From Flaveria trinervia (lineage: Eukaryota > Streptophyta > Magnoliopsida > Asterales > Asteraceae), in the NCBI GenBank assembly GCA_025506515.1, contig CM046443.1, positions 94,080,666 to 94,144,665 on the forward strand: DNA of 64,000 nucleotides. The letters run 5' to 3'. The notes beneath the pieces were generated by a model, which was not told the origin of the DNA, did no database searches, and saw nothing but the letters and a program-made list of their open reading frames with translations. A program made the position numbers and the translations under genes. This document shows positions 45,094 through 57,075 of this stretch, piece after piece. The number at the start of each line of letters is the position of its first letter. Within the stretch, counting starts at the first letter, position 1.

Positions 45094-46395
45094 AATTTTT
45101 GATCAATAGATTTTCCAGAAGGATCAGGAACAATCTTATCAATTGTTGATGCTGGTGTTTTGCATGAGGATACTTAAGCAAGATTGTATTTCTTCATAAT
45201 TTAATGTATGTATTTTTCTTGATTGATGAAGATCCCATCTGATTTTTGATGAACTTGAAGGCCAAGGAAGAAGGTTAATTCACCCATTGAACTCATCTGA
45301 AATTCAGATTTCATCAGCTCTTCGAAATTTACACACAATCTCTTATTTGTTGAACCAAATATAATGTCATCAACATATATTTGAACTACTAAGAGATCTT
45401 GATGTTCTTGTTTGAGAAAGAGTGTGTGATTAATAGTTCCTCTTTTGTAGCCATGCTTGAGCAAGAAAGATGATAGCGTTTCATACCATTTTCTTGGTGC
45501 TTGATGAAGACCATACAAGGCTTTATCTAGTTTGTATACCCTATAGGGATAATGAGGATCTTCAAAACCAGAGGGTTGTGACACATAAACCTCCTCATCA
45601 ATTTTCCCATATAAGAATGCACACTTGACATCCATCTGATACACAATAAACTTCTTATATGATGCATAGGCCATAAACACTCTTATGGCTTCAATTCTTG
45701 TAAATGGTGCAAAAACTTCATCATAGTCTATTCCTTCTTCTTGAGTGTATCCTTGTGCAATCAACCTTGCTTTGTTTCTTACAACAATCCCTCTATCATC
45801 CAGTTTGTTTTTGTATAGCCATGTTGTTCCAATAGGATGTTGACCTTCAGGCAAATCAACTAGAGACCATACCTTTTGCTTTCTGAACTGTTAAACCTCT
45901 TCTTGCATAGCTTCAATCCAACTATTGTCTTTTAAAGTAGCAGTGATGTTTGGAGGCACCACTTGAGAAAGAAAACAACTGAAGAGACAAAGGTTGGCAG
46001 TACCACTTTGGCTCCTTGTAATTCTCTTTGCAGGATTTCCAATGATGTTATTGATTGGATAAGTCTTATGGATTATCATTAAAGGTATAGATGATTCTAG
46101 GTTAGTCATTTCCATTGCCTCACACTGATCCAACTCAGGTTGAGAGTTTAAAAAATAGTCAAAATGTTCAACATGAGTTGAAGGATCATGAGAGTCTTCT
46201 GTATGGGCTGCAGGAGCATCTCCAGTTTTGGTTTGTTGTTCTGTAGGAACTGCTCCGGATACATTTTGCTCTTCCATAGGAACTTCTCCAGAAGCATTTT
46301 GCTCTTCCGTAGGAACTTCTCTGGATGATAAGTGAGGACATGAATCATTTCCAATGTTTGTTGTATTCACTTGAGAGCCTGGTTCTGTTGAAGGA
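45094..46395 (-). pseudogene. SIRE-type Copia reverse transcriptase and linker
   Basis: From 46395 down: a linker with three near-copies of a VPTEEQNxSG unit (46220-46330), the ITRSQSGTAN block, then NSWIEAMQEEV followed by an in-frame TAA (45891-45893). RT continues in the same frame: IGTTWLYKNKLDDRG, RLIAQGYTQEEGIDYDEVFA, VYQMDVKCAFLYGKIDEEVY, LYGLHQAPRKWYETL, catalytic YVDDIIFGSTN and GELTFFLGLQVHQKSDG. A frame change near 45200 follows. The Gypsy element cuts in at 45088; RNase H resumes at 34400. Confidence 0.93.
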
Positions 46396-46779
46396 ACAAC
46401 TGTGACATCCGTCGCCTCAAGGTCCGTCAACTAACGGGACTTTCCATTAACTATTCCTTGATCGATCATTCCTCATCTTTATTAACTCTTTATGTGGATA
46501 TCATGTGTGCCTTACCATCGTTGTGCTTGTGTATCCGTTGTAATCATATGTCAACCTTAAAAACTTTTAAAACTTTCATCTTCGAAACCGTCAAATAAAT
46601 CATTTTTATATAAAATTAACGTCACTAATAAAACTTTTTTTAGTTAAAAATATCATTAAATACATTTTTATAACTAATACAATTACCCTAACAAAGTCGT
46701 TTTTCAACCGAAACAAATTTGGGAAACTCGGGGGCTAAGTGCAGGGACTAAACTTGTACTTTTGCAAACTTGGGCTGGG

Positions 46780-46787
46780 TATATAAA
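46780..46787 (+). promoter_or_regulatory. TATA box of solo LTR 1
   Basis: TATATAAA with a pyrimidine-rich downstream region (ccttcttcatcttcttcacc). The position, 380 bp into the LTR, suits a U3/R promoter. Confidence 0.6.
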
Positions 46788-47149
46788 CCCTATTTCCAGC
46801 CTTAAACCTCTTTACTACACCTTCTTCATCTTCTTCACCTCTTCACTCTCTACACACACATCTTCTTCATTCTAGCACCAAATTCTACCAGTGTGGTCTC
46901 GTTTTCGTCGTTTAGTCTTCATCTACAGCCTCATCTACTCATTTCTAGCAGGTAGATGACTTTGGTTGTCTCTTTTCTTGCTTTTTCACGGCTTTCCAAA
47001 CTAGGGTTTCGGGTGCTCGGGTTCATCCGAGCACATGAGGTCGAGTGGGTGCGTGTGAGGTCTTTCTGCTTGTGTTTCGTGTTTGTGTATGTTTGTTGAG
47101 TGTTTCTGGAAGTCCTTGTGGTGTAAAACTCGCGTTAGAGCAGCTCGAG

Positions 47150-47660
47150 GGCTGCTCAGCCCGACCACAGTCGCGATTCTGCAGTTCAGGCGACTGGGTC
47201 TGTCATGCGATTGAGCCGTGCGACTGAGTGAGTCGTGCGACTGAATCGTGCGTTGAGTCAATCGTGCGACTGAGGTGTGCGACTAGGCATGTCGTGCGAC
47301 TGAGTCGTGTGACTGGGTGGTTGTATGCGATTGAGTCATGCGTGCGAATGAGTGTATACGATTGAGTCATGCGTATGAATGATTGTGTGCGATTGAGTCA
47401 GGTGACCGACTGAGTGTATGCGATTGTGCGTGTTTCGCACGACTGGAGTCCAATCGCACGAATGAAGGTTCAATCGCACGAAAGTAGCTAATTCGCACGA
47501 TTGAAGGTTGGTTCGTACGAATGGAGGTTGGGTCGTGCGAATGTGTGTGTTGTGTGGTGCGACTGAGTCCAATCGCACGAATGAATGTTCAATCGCACGA
47601 AAGTAGCTAATTCGCACGATTGAAGGTTGATTCGTACGAATGGAACGTGGGTCGAGCGTC
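47150..47660. repeat. Short repeats of gcgactga / tcgcacga in solo LTR 1
   Basis: About 500 bp of variants of gtgcgactgagtc, then two copies of a longer unit beginning caatcgcacgaatgaa at about 47452 and 47565 (period about 113 bp). Strings such as TCGCACGA and TCGTGCGA are mutual reverse complements, so the block is rich in inverted pairs. Confidence 0.85.
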
Positions 47661-49035
47661 TGGTCCTGTTGTGTGCCTGATGATGAGTGTGAACTTCCCT
47701 TGAATGTCTGATGATGATAAGGCAACATCAGTAAAAGTGTCATTGCTTGACCACAAAGCTTAAAGTCAACGCTATCAACATGCACATACTATTTCAATTG
47801 GAATAAACCTAACATTTTACAATTACCGACAACCCATTTGAAACTACAAATACTTAACAAGTGTCATCTTTCATAACAATGAGATCTTTACAAGGACGTC
47901 ATAAGCAATGACGACTGCTCTTAGCACTTGGATCTACATAAGATCTGATGCGTGTGTCCGCTTGTGTGTGTGCTACCCACGACCGAACCGATACAACCCG
48001 AACCGACCAAACATTACTATACGCTTTATACATGTCATTAATGCTTAACAATAACTGTCAATAGGTGTTTGACCATTCTTTTGCATTCAACATTTGGGAT
48101 ACATTGATCTTTCATACTTACCACTTAACATGTGAGTTTCGTGGCCCCTTTTTATGCTTATACTATTTTACAAACATTTACAAACATGGGGGAAAAGTAT
48201 GCTCGCCCGTTTTCTATGCTGTACAACATACATACAATTTTCATACAAGGAATCAACGTGATACTGTGTTGCAAGTACTTATCTGATACATGCTTGGGTC
48301 TGCTGTGTGGTTCTATCTTTGCAACTATTTAATTCCAGTGTGGGAACCGACGGTTAGGTATTGGTAGTACTACTGGGTTGACACCCCCACCCTCATTTTG
48401 GTATACTAGTTAGTACCAACAATAGCCAGGTACGGGCCCTGGGTGAATATATGCCGACAATTTCTTTGTGTACGTCGCTAGGTTTGGTTGCAAAGCTCAT
48501 GTCATGTGATTTTACTTGTGTATATAACTGTATTCGCGGTATTCCATATCATTTACTTTATACAACATCACTTACACTTTTATTACTTAAACCTGCGAGC
48601 TCACCAACAATTATGTTGACCATTTTGAGCATATCTTTTCAGGTGATCATGCTAGCTGAGGTTCTAGGTGTGCTGCCTTAGTGGAGACCCTAGGATGCAT
48701 TTTTGGACTAAACATGTTTGACAAACAATTACTTTGAACAATGTTGAACTGTGTAAACAATTACAATCTTTTGAAACTTGTTCCCGGGTTGTGGGAATTT
48801 ACATTACAATTTCATCTTTATGTGATCATGTGAATCGTTTATCATGTTTATGCTTATGGCTATGTTGTCGTGAATACTGACTAAACACGACACAAGTCCC
48901 CTTGTTTTCGGGTGTCGTCATGACATGCATGTCATCATTATTATTATTACGTCTCTATCGCTTACCATGTGTTATGACGATTCCCATATCGTCGCAACCC
49001 CGTGTTTCCACACTTAGCGGGGGTGTGACAACAAC

Positions 49036-50774
49036 ATTCACATCTCCGGATGCACCATGTTCATTTCCAAATGTAGTATCTACTACTACTAATGTGTTTT
49101 CACCCGAGGATAGGAGTATCCTTGGAGGATCAACAGATAAGGTCACTTCAGTCATATGAGGTGGAACAAATGGATAACATACTTCATCAGATCCTGCATT
49201 ATTCAAATGATCATAGTTAAATGATTTAGATAGAGCATCTATGTCAAACAACCATGATGAACCTTTAACTGACTTTGTAAATACAATTCATCAAAAGATA
49301 CATTAGGTGTCTCTTTCACAATGCTATGTTGTGGAATATAAACCCAATATGATTTAGATGTTAAAGAGTATCCAACAAAGAAACCATCATATGTTTTTTT
49401 TGAAAATTTTTCTAATGACTCTTTTATGTTCAAAATAGTTACATGACATCCAAAGACTTTAAGATATCCTATGTATGGTTTTCTTTTAAATTAGAGCTCA
49501 TAAGGAGTTTTGTTATGTTCTTTGACAATTAATGTTTTGTTTTGAACATTGCATGCAGTATTCACAGCCTCAGCCCAAAAAGTGAGGACAATTATAAATC
49601 ATCTAGCATTGTTTTGGCTGCTTCAATGAGAGTTCTATTTCTTCTTTCAGCAACCTCATTTTATTGTGGAGTTCTTGGTGCACTAAATTGTCTTGCAATA
49701 CCTTTGTTCCTGCAAAAGGAATCCAGTTCAAATTGACAAATTTAGTACCATTGTTACTCCTAAAAATTTTAACTTTTGTATCAAGTTGATTCTCAATCTT
49801 GATCACAAAGTCCATTAATGTTTATGATGTTTCATTCTTTTTTGTTTTAAGAAAAAAACTCATGTAAATCTTGTGAAATCATCAACTATCACCAGACAAT
49901 ATTGCCTTTTTCTAATGCTCATTACATTGGAAGGACCAAACAGATCCATGTGAAGCAATTTGAGTGGTACACTATTAGTATTGATAATTTTAGATTTATG
50001 TGACACTCTATGTTGTTTTCCTTTGTAACAAGAAGAACAGTGAGTTGAGCAATGAAACTCTTTGTTTGGCAATCCAATGACCAGGTCATTTTTCACCAAT
50101 TTATTTATGTTCTTCATGTTAGAATGGACAAGCCTTCTATGCCATAATTTAGACAAATCTTCTGATAGTTTAGATATAAGACATGTTTCATGTTTTGTGA
50201 GAGAAGTGTTGTTCATATCCAAAACATAAGTGTTTTCTTTTCTTGATGCTTTGAGGAGGATCCATTCTTCTGGAACAATAAATCCTAGCTTAAGAATATA
50301 ACAGTTAGTATTATCAAACAATGTGATATAATTTTGATCACAAATTTGAGACACACTAAATAGATTATACTGTAAATTTTCACAGTAATTTACTTTCTCA
50401 AACTTGAGCACACCATTTGTTATCATCCCTTCACCAACAATTTTACCTCCCATTTTATCCACACCAAATGTCACATAAGAAGCATTTTTATGTTTGAAAT
50501 CATGGAGAAGTGAACAGTTTCCTGTCATATGCCTGGAACAACCACTGTCAACATACCACTTGTTGTCAGCTCTCCAATATTGTTCCTGCATTCAGAATAA
50601 ATTAGTTAGAAGTGACAACCAAGTCTGAATGATCTTGAGTTTGTCAACAATGTCTAAAATTTTTATTTCTTCATGACTTAATCCTGAAGTTTCAGTATTA
50701 ATTTCATATCTAGTTGATTCATTTTGATTTGATGGTGGTGAGGATGATTCTGTTAAAGCTGATTCAGAAGCTTT
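49036..50774 (-). pseudogene. SIRE-type Copia protease and integrase
   Basis: Protease: WYVDSGCSRHMTGNCSLL (near 50540) with active-site DSG. GAG-pre-integrase: LWHRRLVHSNMKNINKL and CSSCYKGKQHR. Integrase core: first Asp in LLHMDLFGPSN and VIVDDFTRF. The second catalytic block reads RSNNGTKF, with Asn where the family normally has Asp. The Glu block is read in another frame near 49640, after an in-frame stop. The post-integrase part has YDGFFVGYSLTSKSYWVY. Breaks near 49820, 49700 and 49240. Bounded by the two solo LTRs. Confidence 0.9.
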
Positions 50775-50779
50775 AGAGT

Positions 50780-50931
50780 TGTAACATCCTGTATTTTTAC
50801 ATTAACGATGTTTATTCCTTGAATAGACCATTATGGTCAATTATGAAATTCATGGGTTACTTATGATTATTTTCTTAATTTGTCTTTAATTCTTGAATTT
50901 GAAAGTTAATAATGATAATTATTACATAATA

Positions 50932-50965
<34 letters not shown>

Positions 50966-53625
50966 TACTAATAATGAAGGCTTTATTAATAAAACTAATA
51001 GAGATAACTATAAAATTTGTGAAAATATTAAACTTGTAAGAGTTAAAAACTTAAAGTAATTAAGTTAGGGGTTAATTTGTTAATTTTGAAACTTTAAATG
51101 AAAGTTTTAGCATGAAATAAAAATATTTGAAAGTTGAGGGACCATTTGTGTAAATAACCAAAACTCCAATTTGATTCCCTCTCAACCCACGTTTTTCCGG
51201 AGGGTCTCCGGCCAACTCGCCGGTGACTCTCCGGCCACTTTAAAACTTTGAAATCCGACGTTTTTAACCTCAAAAACCAACCCAAATCGTTACATTTACA
51301 TGTTTCGAACTCAAATTCACGATTTAATTACGTTTAAACATCGGTTTCAAACCTCAATCGATGGAGTAACCGAAGCCATTAAACCTTAAGCCGTTCAAAC
51401 AGTAAAGTACAATAATAATCGAATTAACTTAACATAAACAATCATTTATCCATTCCTAACGTTGTAATCAAGCTAATTTCTCCTGAGAAACACACAACCA
51501 TTGAATTCGAGTATCACTTTCATCGTGAACCTGAAACTCGAACAAAGGCTACTTTTCGAGCAGTATTGATTTCAATTGATAGAGGGTTTTGGTTCACCTA
51601 GGCCTTCAGACGCTTTCTGCAAAATGAATTTGACTATCGTGCACATTTTCATCGTGAACCGATTTCGACCAAGCCGCAACGTGTTCTTCATTGTTCTTAT
51701 AGTGGTCAACTTCGAATCGGGTAATTAAACGCTTCTATAGACTCGTTTTCATATAGAGAACAAAAGCCCTAAGTTGGTTTTCACAAACAACAACAGTTTG
51801 ATCTTCAATTGATCAATGATGATTCTAGGGTTTATGTAAATTGGGGTTCTTTTGTGGGTATGTTTTTAACATTTAAAAACCGGGTGATACCGCGGCTGTA
51901 TGCCTTGGTTCACCGGTTAAGTCTTCTCATGCCAACTTGGAGGTCCCGGGTTCGAAACCTGGCCACCCCCATATTTTTTTAAATGGCTTTTTCAGCCTTA
52001 AATCAATTTTAGAAAATTCCTAATAAATATAAAAAAAATGTTTTTATAACCTTTAAATATTTTTAAGGCATAAAATAAATTTCGGTAATATTTCTAAAAT
52101 TTTAAATAACTAAAAACCTTTGTAATAAAACATTTTAAAGATTATTCATGGATTATTTATATGGATTTTAAAAAAATAATAAAATATTAGTGACCCGAAC
52201 TTTCCCTTTAATTATTTATCTTTTAAATCACGTTATTTTAAATGGAGATTTCATAAAACATTATAAATTAATATGTTAAATGATTAATTATGTAAATAGA
52301 CATTTAAATATCATTTAGATAATTAGTTTTTTATTTATTTTTGACCATGTTAAATGACTTTAAATAATTTTATATTATTTTGCAAGTCATATAATTAAGT
52401 ACATTATAAACATTGGTCAAAATGTACTCTTTTAAAACTTAAATATCCTTTTATGTGTATTTAAGTTTATATATTTAAATGATTTTCTTTTAAAATAATA
52501 ACTATTTATATGCTTATGGACTTGATACAATAATTTAAAAAAATCATTTAAAATAATAATGGACATAATATGGTTTTATCTTTATTAATCTCTAAAATTT
52601 GAGAAATTATATACTATTCTTAGAAAATTATTAAGATTTAATTACATCATTATTATCTAATTTCTTTTCTAAAATACTTAATCATATAAACCTACATAAT
52701 TCCCTCTAATGGAATGAAAATGTAAATAACTACATTATAACTTATTGCTTAGCAAAAACCTTAAAATATTAACACCCTAATTCTTGTGAACGTTAATCGT
52801 ATTGTTAACCTTAATCTTTATCTTGTAAATTATATATTTAGGTGCTTGTAATGGATACTTTGGATTATCTTTTGGATCTTACTTTAATATTTTATATCAT
52901 CTTGTAATGCCTATATCTATGTGAGTTCTTCCATACCCTTTTTTTTATATTTTCACACTTTGGGGTGAAACATGTTAACTTATTATCATTGCACTTGTAA
53001 ACTTATTTGAGACTTGTAATCTTTATGGCAATTCATCATGCAAAGTTGTGGTTAGTTGAACTTTTGTGGTTACCATGTTATGGCGTTATATGTACAATCA
53101 TTAACTATTGCTAGCCCAGCGAAATCATAGATCTATGGGCCAGACAAGCCTGCTTTGGTTGATCCAAGTACACTTAGCTGATCGTATAATCTTGTAAACG
53201 TTTGAGACTTGTAAAACTTTGTCGAGGTTTGATTGTTGCATTGTTAATAACATCCCTAATCACTTTATTCACTAACTTATGACTTGAATTGCCATCTTTT
53301 ATATACTTATGTATTGAAAACTATGGAATGCTCACCAACATTTTTATGTTGACCTTTTATTTTTAACATGTTTCAGGAATACCTCAAGTATGTGTTCTAC
53401 TCTTTGAAGCTTATCACATCTAGGATTGAACCTAGAGATAAAATGGATGATCATGTTATTTGTAGCATTTGTACATGATGTAATCTTTGTTGAAACTTTT
53501 GCTAGTAATGTTACAATTGAATCTTATGATTAATATATTTGGATTTAATAAATAGCGTTATGTGGCTGTGAACAATCGTAATCCTCACATCTCGACGTTT
53601 CCGCCGTCAAGGTTGGGGTGTGACA
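50780..53625 (+). repeat. Solo LTR of a Gypsy-type element, family 2
   Basis: TGTAACATCC...TTGGGGTGTGACA, 2846 bp, flanked by agagt (50775-50779, 53626-53630). Its last 600 bp match the Gypsy LTR at 34406-37011 in reverse orientation, so it is a related but diverged subfamily. It contains an AAT microsatellite (50928-50963) and the tRNA-like segment (51895-51975). It separates the Copia gag from its protease. Confidence 0.93.
51895..51975 (+). ncRNA. tRNA-like/SINE-like segment inside solo LTR 2
   Basis: A-box-like TTGGTTCACCGGTTAAG (51905-51921) and B-box GGTTCGAAACC (51949-51959), 44 nt apart, followed by a T-rich tail. It matches the arrangement in the Gypsy LTRs but is diverged between the boxes. 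Confidence 0.5.
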
Positions 53626-53630
53626 AGAGT

Positions 53631-56600
53631 CTTCTTTCTTAATTGATCTTCCTTCACCTTATTTTTCTTTGGTTGATATTTTGATTTAGAAGATGAACCT
53701 ACACTTTTGAAGGTTTCATCATCTTTTGCTTTTGATTGAGACACATGTGATCCTTTTTCAAAATGATCAAAGAAATTATCACTGATGATTGACTTCTTCT
53801 CAGCCAAGTCCACCTTTTTGTGAGGTGTTTTGGATTGGCTTGATGTTGTTTTCTTCACAGATTTAACATCTTTAGAAGATTTCTGCTTTGGTTTTGACTT
53901 TTGCTTTTGATTTACCTTCTTTTGCTTTGAATCATCTTGACTTTCAGCAGATTGAGAGTCTGATTCTGTCAAATCAGTTTTTGACTTCTTTGTGCTTTTG
54001 CTTTTGTTCTTTTTGTTAAAATAGCATTCCTGAGTTGAATGATTATTTTTGTTGCAAATAGCACATAATATGTTAAAGTAACACTCTGAAGTCATATGAT
54101 TGTTCATATTACATATGGAACAGTAACTGCTGAAGTAGCAGTCTTCTGTATTATGATTTGTCATATCACACCACTTGCAATACATTTCTTCAGATTCTTC
54201 TTCATGCTTATCTTTCTTCTTTTTCTTGTTCAGTTTGGGAGTATTTGTTTCCTCTTTTGAAGAATTTGATCTGTTCTTGTTGTTCCTTGAAGCATCATCA
54301 ATTGAATCTTTCTTGTCCTTTGATGACTTTTGTTGTTTTAGATTCAGTATCTTTTGTTTGTTAACAGTTTCTCTTTTTGGCACCTCATCCGTAGATTCTG
54401 CTTTCTTCTTCCGCAGAAGTTCTACGGATTCAGCAGACTTTGATTTCCGCAGATCTTTTACTGAAGAAATTTTCTTTTGTTTAGTTGATACTTGTTTCTT
54501 CTTACCTTTATCCACATGTGATAAAAGTACTTATTCAGTTGATCCGCAGCCATCAACTTCTTTTGAAGATTTAGTTCTTGAAGTCCTTCATTGAGTTCAG
54601 CAATCCTCTTGCAGATAGTCTTCAGCATGTTTCTCTGCTTTGGAGGATATTGCAGCTTTGATTCTTCAAGAACTTTTGGAATGCCGGTTTTATATGAACA
54701 TTCTTACCAATGGTCATTTGATCAACATCATGTTCATCAGAATCATCCAAGTCATCACAATTATCATAATCAAATTCTGAATCATTTTGATTTAAAAATT
54801 CTGATTTAGAGGATTCAGTTTCACTTACCTTAGCTTCATTGTTAATATTGATTTGAGTTGATTATGTTTCAAACTTGATGCTACGCACAAAATGATTTGA
54901 CAGAGTGTTGGTCATTGTTATAGGTAAAGATGTGTAATTTTCATTTATAGGTGGTGCAATAACATTATAACCCAACCCAAACCTTTTCTTTGATTCAATA
55001 TGAGAATTTAGTAATTTCTCATATTGCTGAGATGATAATTGAAACTTCTGAAGTTTCACTTTAGTTGAAGCATGATCAGCCATGGATTTTGTTAAGGAAG
55101 TGGTCAGATGCTCAACTTGGGCTTTTAGGCTATAGTTTTCAGAAGCAAATTTTTCTAAATCCTTTTACAAAGAGTTAATTTTGATTTAATATAATTTATG
55201 TTCTCTAACATGGGATTCATTCAAAATCATAGTTTCTTTTACTTTGTCAGCCAACTGTTGAGCATGGACTCTATAACGTTCAACTTCCTCAACACATGTT
55301 GATGAACACAACCTTTCTTTTACCTCTCTGGCCATTGGAGGAACTTTGTATTCCATATGAGCCATCAATGCATGATTCTCTTTCAAGACTTCTTTTTCAT
55401 ACATACTCCAGTCACACGTTCCATCTTGAAGTATGATCAGCCCTGACTCTTTTGAGTTGCTTGGTCCAGCTGATTCATTGGTGGCTGGTGGGGATGTATT
55501 GATTAGTTGAGATTGTCTATGCAGAGATCTTTGAGAATTTGATTGTTGATGAGGTTCAGTCTTATGTTGCTGATGCTGCTGATATTGTCTTATCTTTGGA
55601 TATGATTGTTGATTACATTCTCTAGAGAAATGTCTATAGAGATTGCACTTGAAGCATCTTACCTTTGATTTGTCAACACCAATCTTTGATGTTTTACTGG
55701 CTACTGCCAAGTTCTTGTTTCTCCTGAGATATTGCTTTGCTCTATAAGCAATCATTGCCATCTGCCATTGTAGGTCCATTTCTTCCATTACATCAGGATG
55801 TAGTTCTTCTAAGTCTTGTTGGCAGATATTTGCTGCATTAGAAAGCTTCCCAGATATGCTTGAAAACTAGAACTAAAAGCTGCAAAGGCTGCTTTTTATT
55901 CTTCAGAATCCAATATCACAGTGATTGGTTCTGACTGATTGTTTGAATATGAAGACTTAGTTGTTGCTGTAGTTGTATATTTTCTCTCAGCAGTTCTTCC
56001 TTTATCCTTTTGATTTTTATCTTGAGATGATTTCTTTGAGGGTTTAGAAGCATAAAAGCTAACTTCCTCCTCATTATCACTCCAAGCACAAGAGTTATCA
56101 CTTTCATTGTTTGAAATAAATGCACTTCCAATATTATTTGTTTCTTTGAAGTGATAGGGTGAGACATGAGTTCTCACACTCTTGTTTCTTGATTTTTCAT
56201 CCATTTCAAGAGCTTCCACTTTTGTAACCAGAGTATCTAGACCAGTTGACTTCAGATCTATAGTGTTCTTGAACATGGATACTGTTTGCTTCCAACTTTC
56301 TGGTAAAGTGTGGAGCATTTTCTTGTTTAGTTCCTCATTGGTATATTTCAACTCCAAAATATTCATCTCAGTTACCAACTGCATGAATCTATGAAGTTTT
56401 TGAGGAATTGATCACCCTCAATATGATGAAATGTTTCATATTGTGACCTGAGGGTGTCTCTCCTTATGCTTCTGATCTCATCACTCCCTTCGCAGAGAGC
56501 ATGAAGTATCTTTCACAAGGAGTTTGCTGTTTTGTAGTTCTCACACCTGATCAATATCTCTTCAGGTAAAGCCATACTAAGCAAACTATATGCTTTGATA

Positions 56601-56836
56601 TCAACTTTGACCTTTTTGACATCATCAGGTGATAGATCTTTGGTACTAATTGGTTGATTTTTGTCATTATAATCCGGCCCAAGTGTGGGTGGAATATAAG
56701 GACCTTCAGTGATGGAGACCCATAAGTCAGAATCAGTATAGTTTACATGATTCCTAAACTTGATTTTCCATGACTTGAAGTCTACTTTTGTTTCCAACTT
56801 CGGTGGTTGGTAAGACGATCCACTGAAGTTGCTCAT
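53631..56836 (-). pseudogene. SIRE-type Copia Gag, long, with four zinc knuckles
   Basis: Start ATG at 56836 (MSNFSGSSYQPPKLETKVDF), then a UBN2-type Gag core (YSLLSMALPEEIL, KMLHTLPESWKQTV, DTLVTKVEALEMDEKSRN), a canonical knuckle CFKCNLYRHFSREC (near 55640), a Gln-rich stretch, a coiled-coil-like region, and three tandem knuckles CKWCDMTNHNTEDC, CSICNMNNHMTSEC and CAICNKNNHSTQEC (54020-54180) in a Lys/Ser-rich tail. Total near 1070 codons, long even for the SIRE lineage. Several stops and frame changes (56513, 55896, 55180, 54860, 54530). The apparent C-terminal open frame runs a few codons into the solo LTR. Confidence 0.9.
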
Positions 56837-57060
56837 GATCTTAATTGATGAGAATGATCAACAAGATCTGCTATTCAACTGATTTGAATATAGATACGAG
56901 TTAATCTAATCGAATGTTGTTGAATGACAAACAAGTTTCACACAAAATTCTTTTAAAAACAGTAGATCTAATACAGCAAAAACTGACAAATCTACAAAAT
57001 TCAAAGCAATTAAACACAACTAACATTGATAGATCAATTGATCAAAATCAATGAGCACTT

Positions 57061-57075
57061 GGCTCTGATACCACC
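57061..57075 (-). other. Primer binding site of the SIRE-type Copia
   Basis: The - strand reads GGTGGTATCAGAGCC directly after the LTR end GGATTCACA. It is complementary to initiator tRNA-Met. A leader of about 220 nt separates it from gag. Confidence 0.93.

Larger units (their letters stand above)
46401..49030 (+). repeat. Solo LTR of a Gypsy-type element, family 1
   Basis: TGTGACATCC...GGGTGTGACA, 2630 bp, flanked by acaac (46396-46400, 49031-49035). No internal region is present, so it is a solo LTR left by LTR-LTR recombination. A TATA box (TATATAAA, 46780-46787) is followed by a CT-rich leader, as in an active U3/R. It contains the TCGCACGA-rich repeats at 47150-47660. It interrupts the Copia integrase-RT linker. 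Confidence 0.92.

Noticed and set aside
50586..50640. Possible 34-nt intron before the SIRE protease
   Set aside because: GT...AG signals bracket the in-frame stop, but 34 nt is too short for a plant intron.
51905..51975. Functional tRNA gene
   Set aside because: A- and B-box-like motifs are present but no acceptor stem or anticodon arm pairs convincingly; a SINE-like origin fits better.
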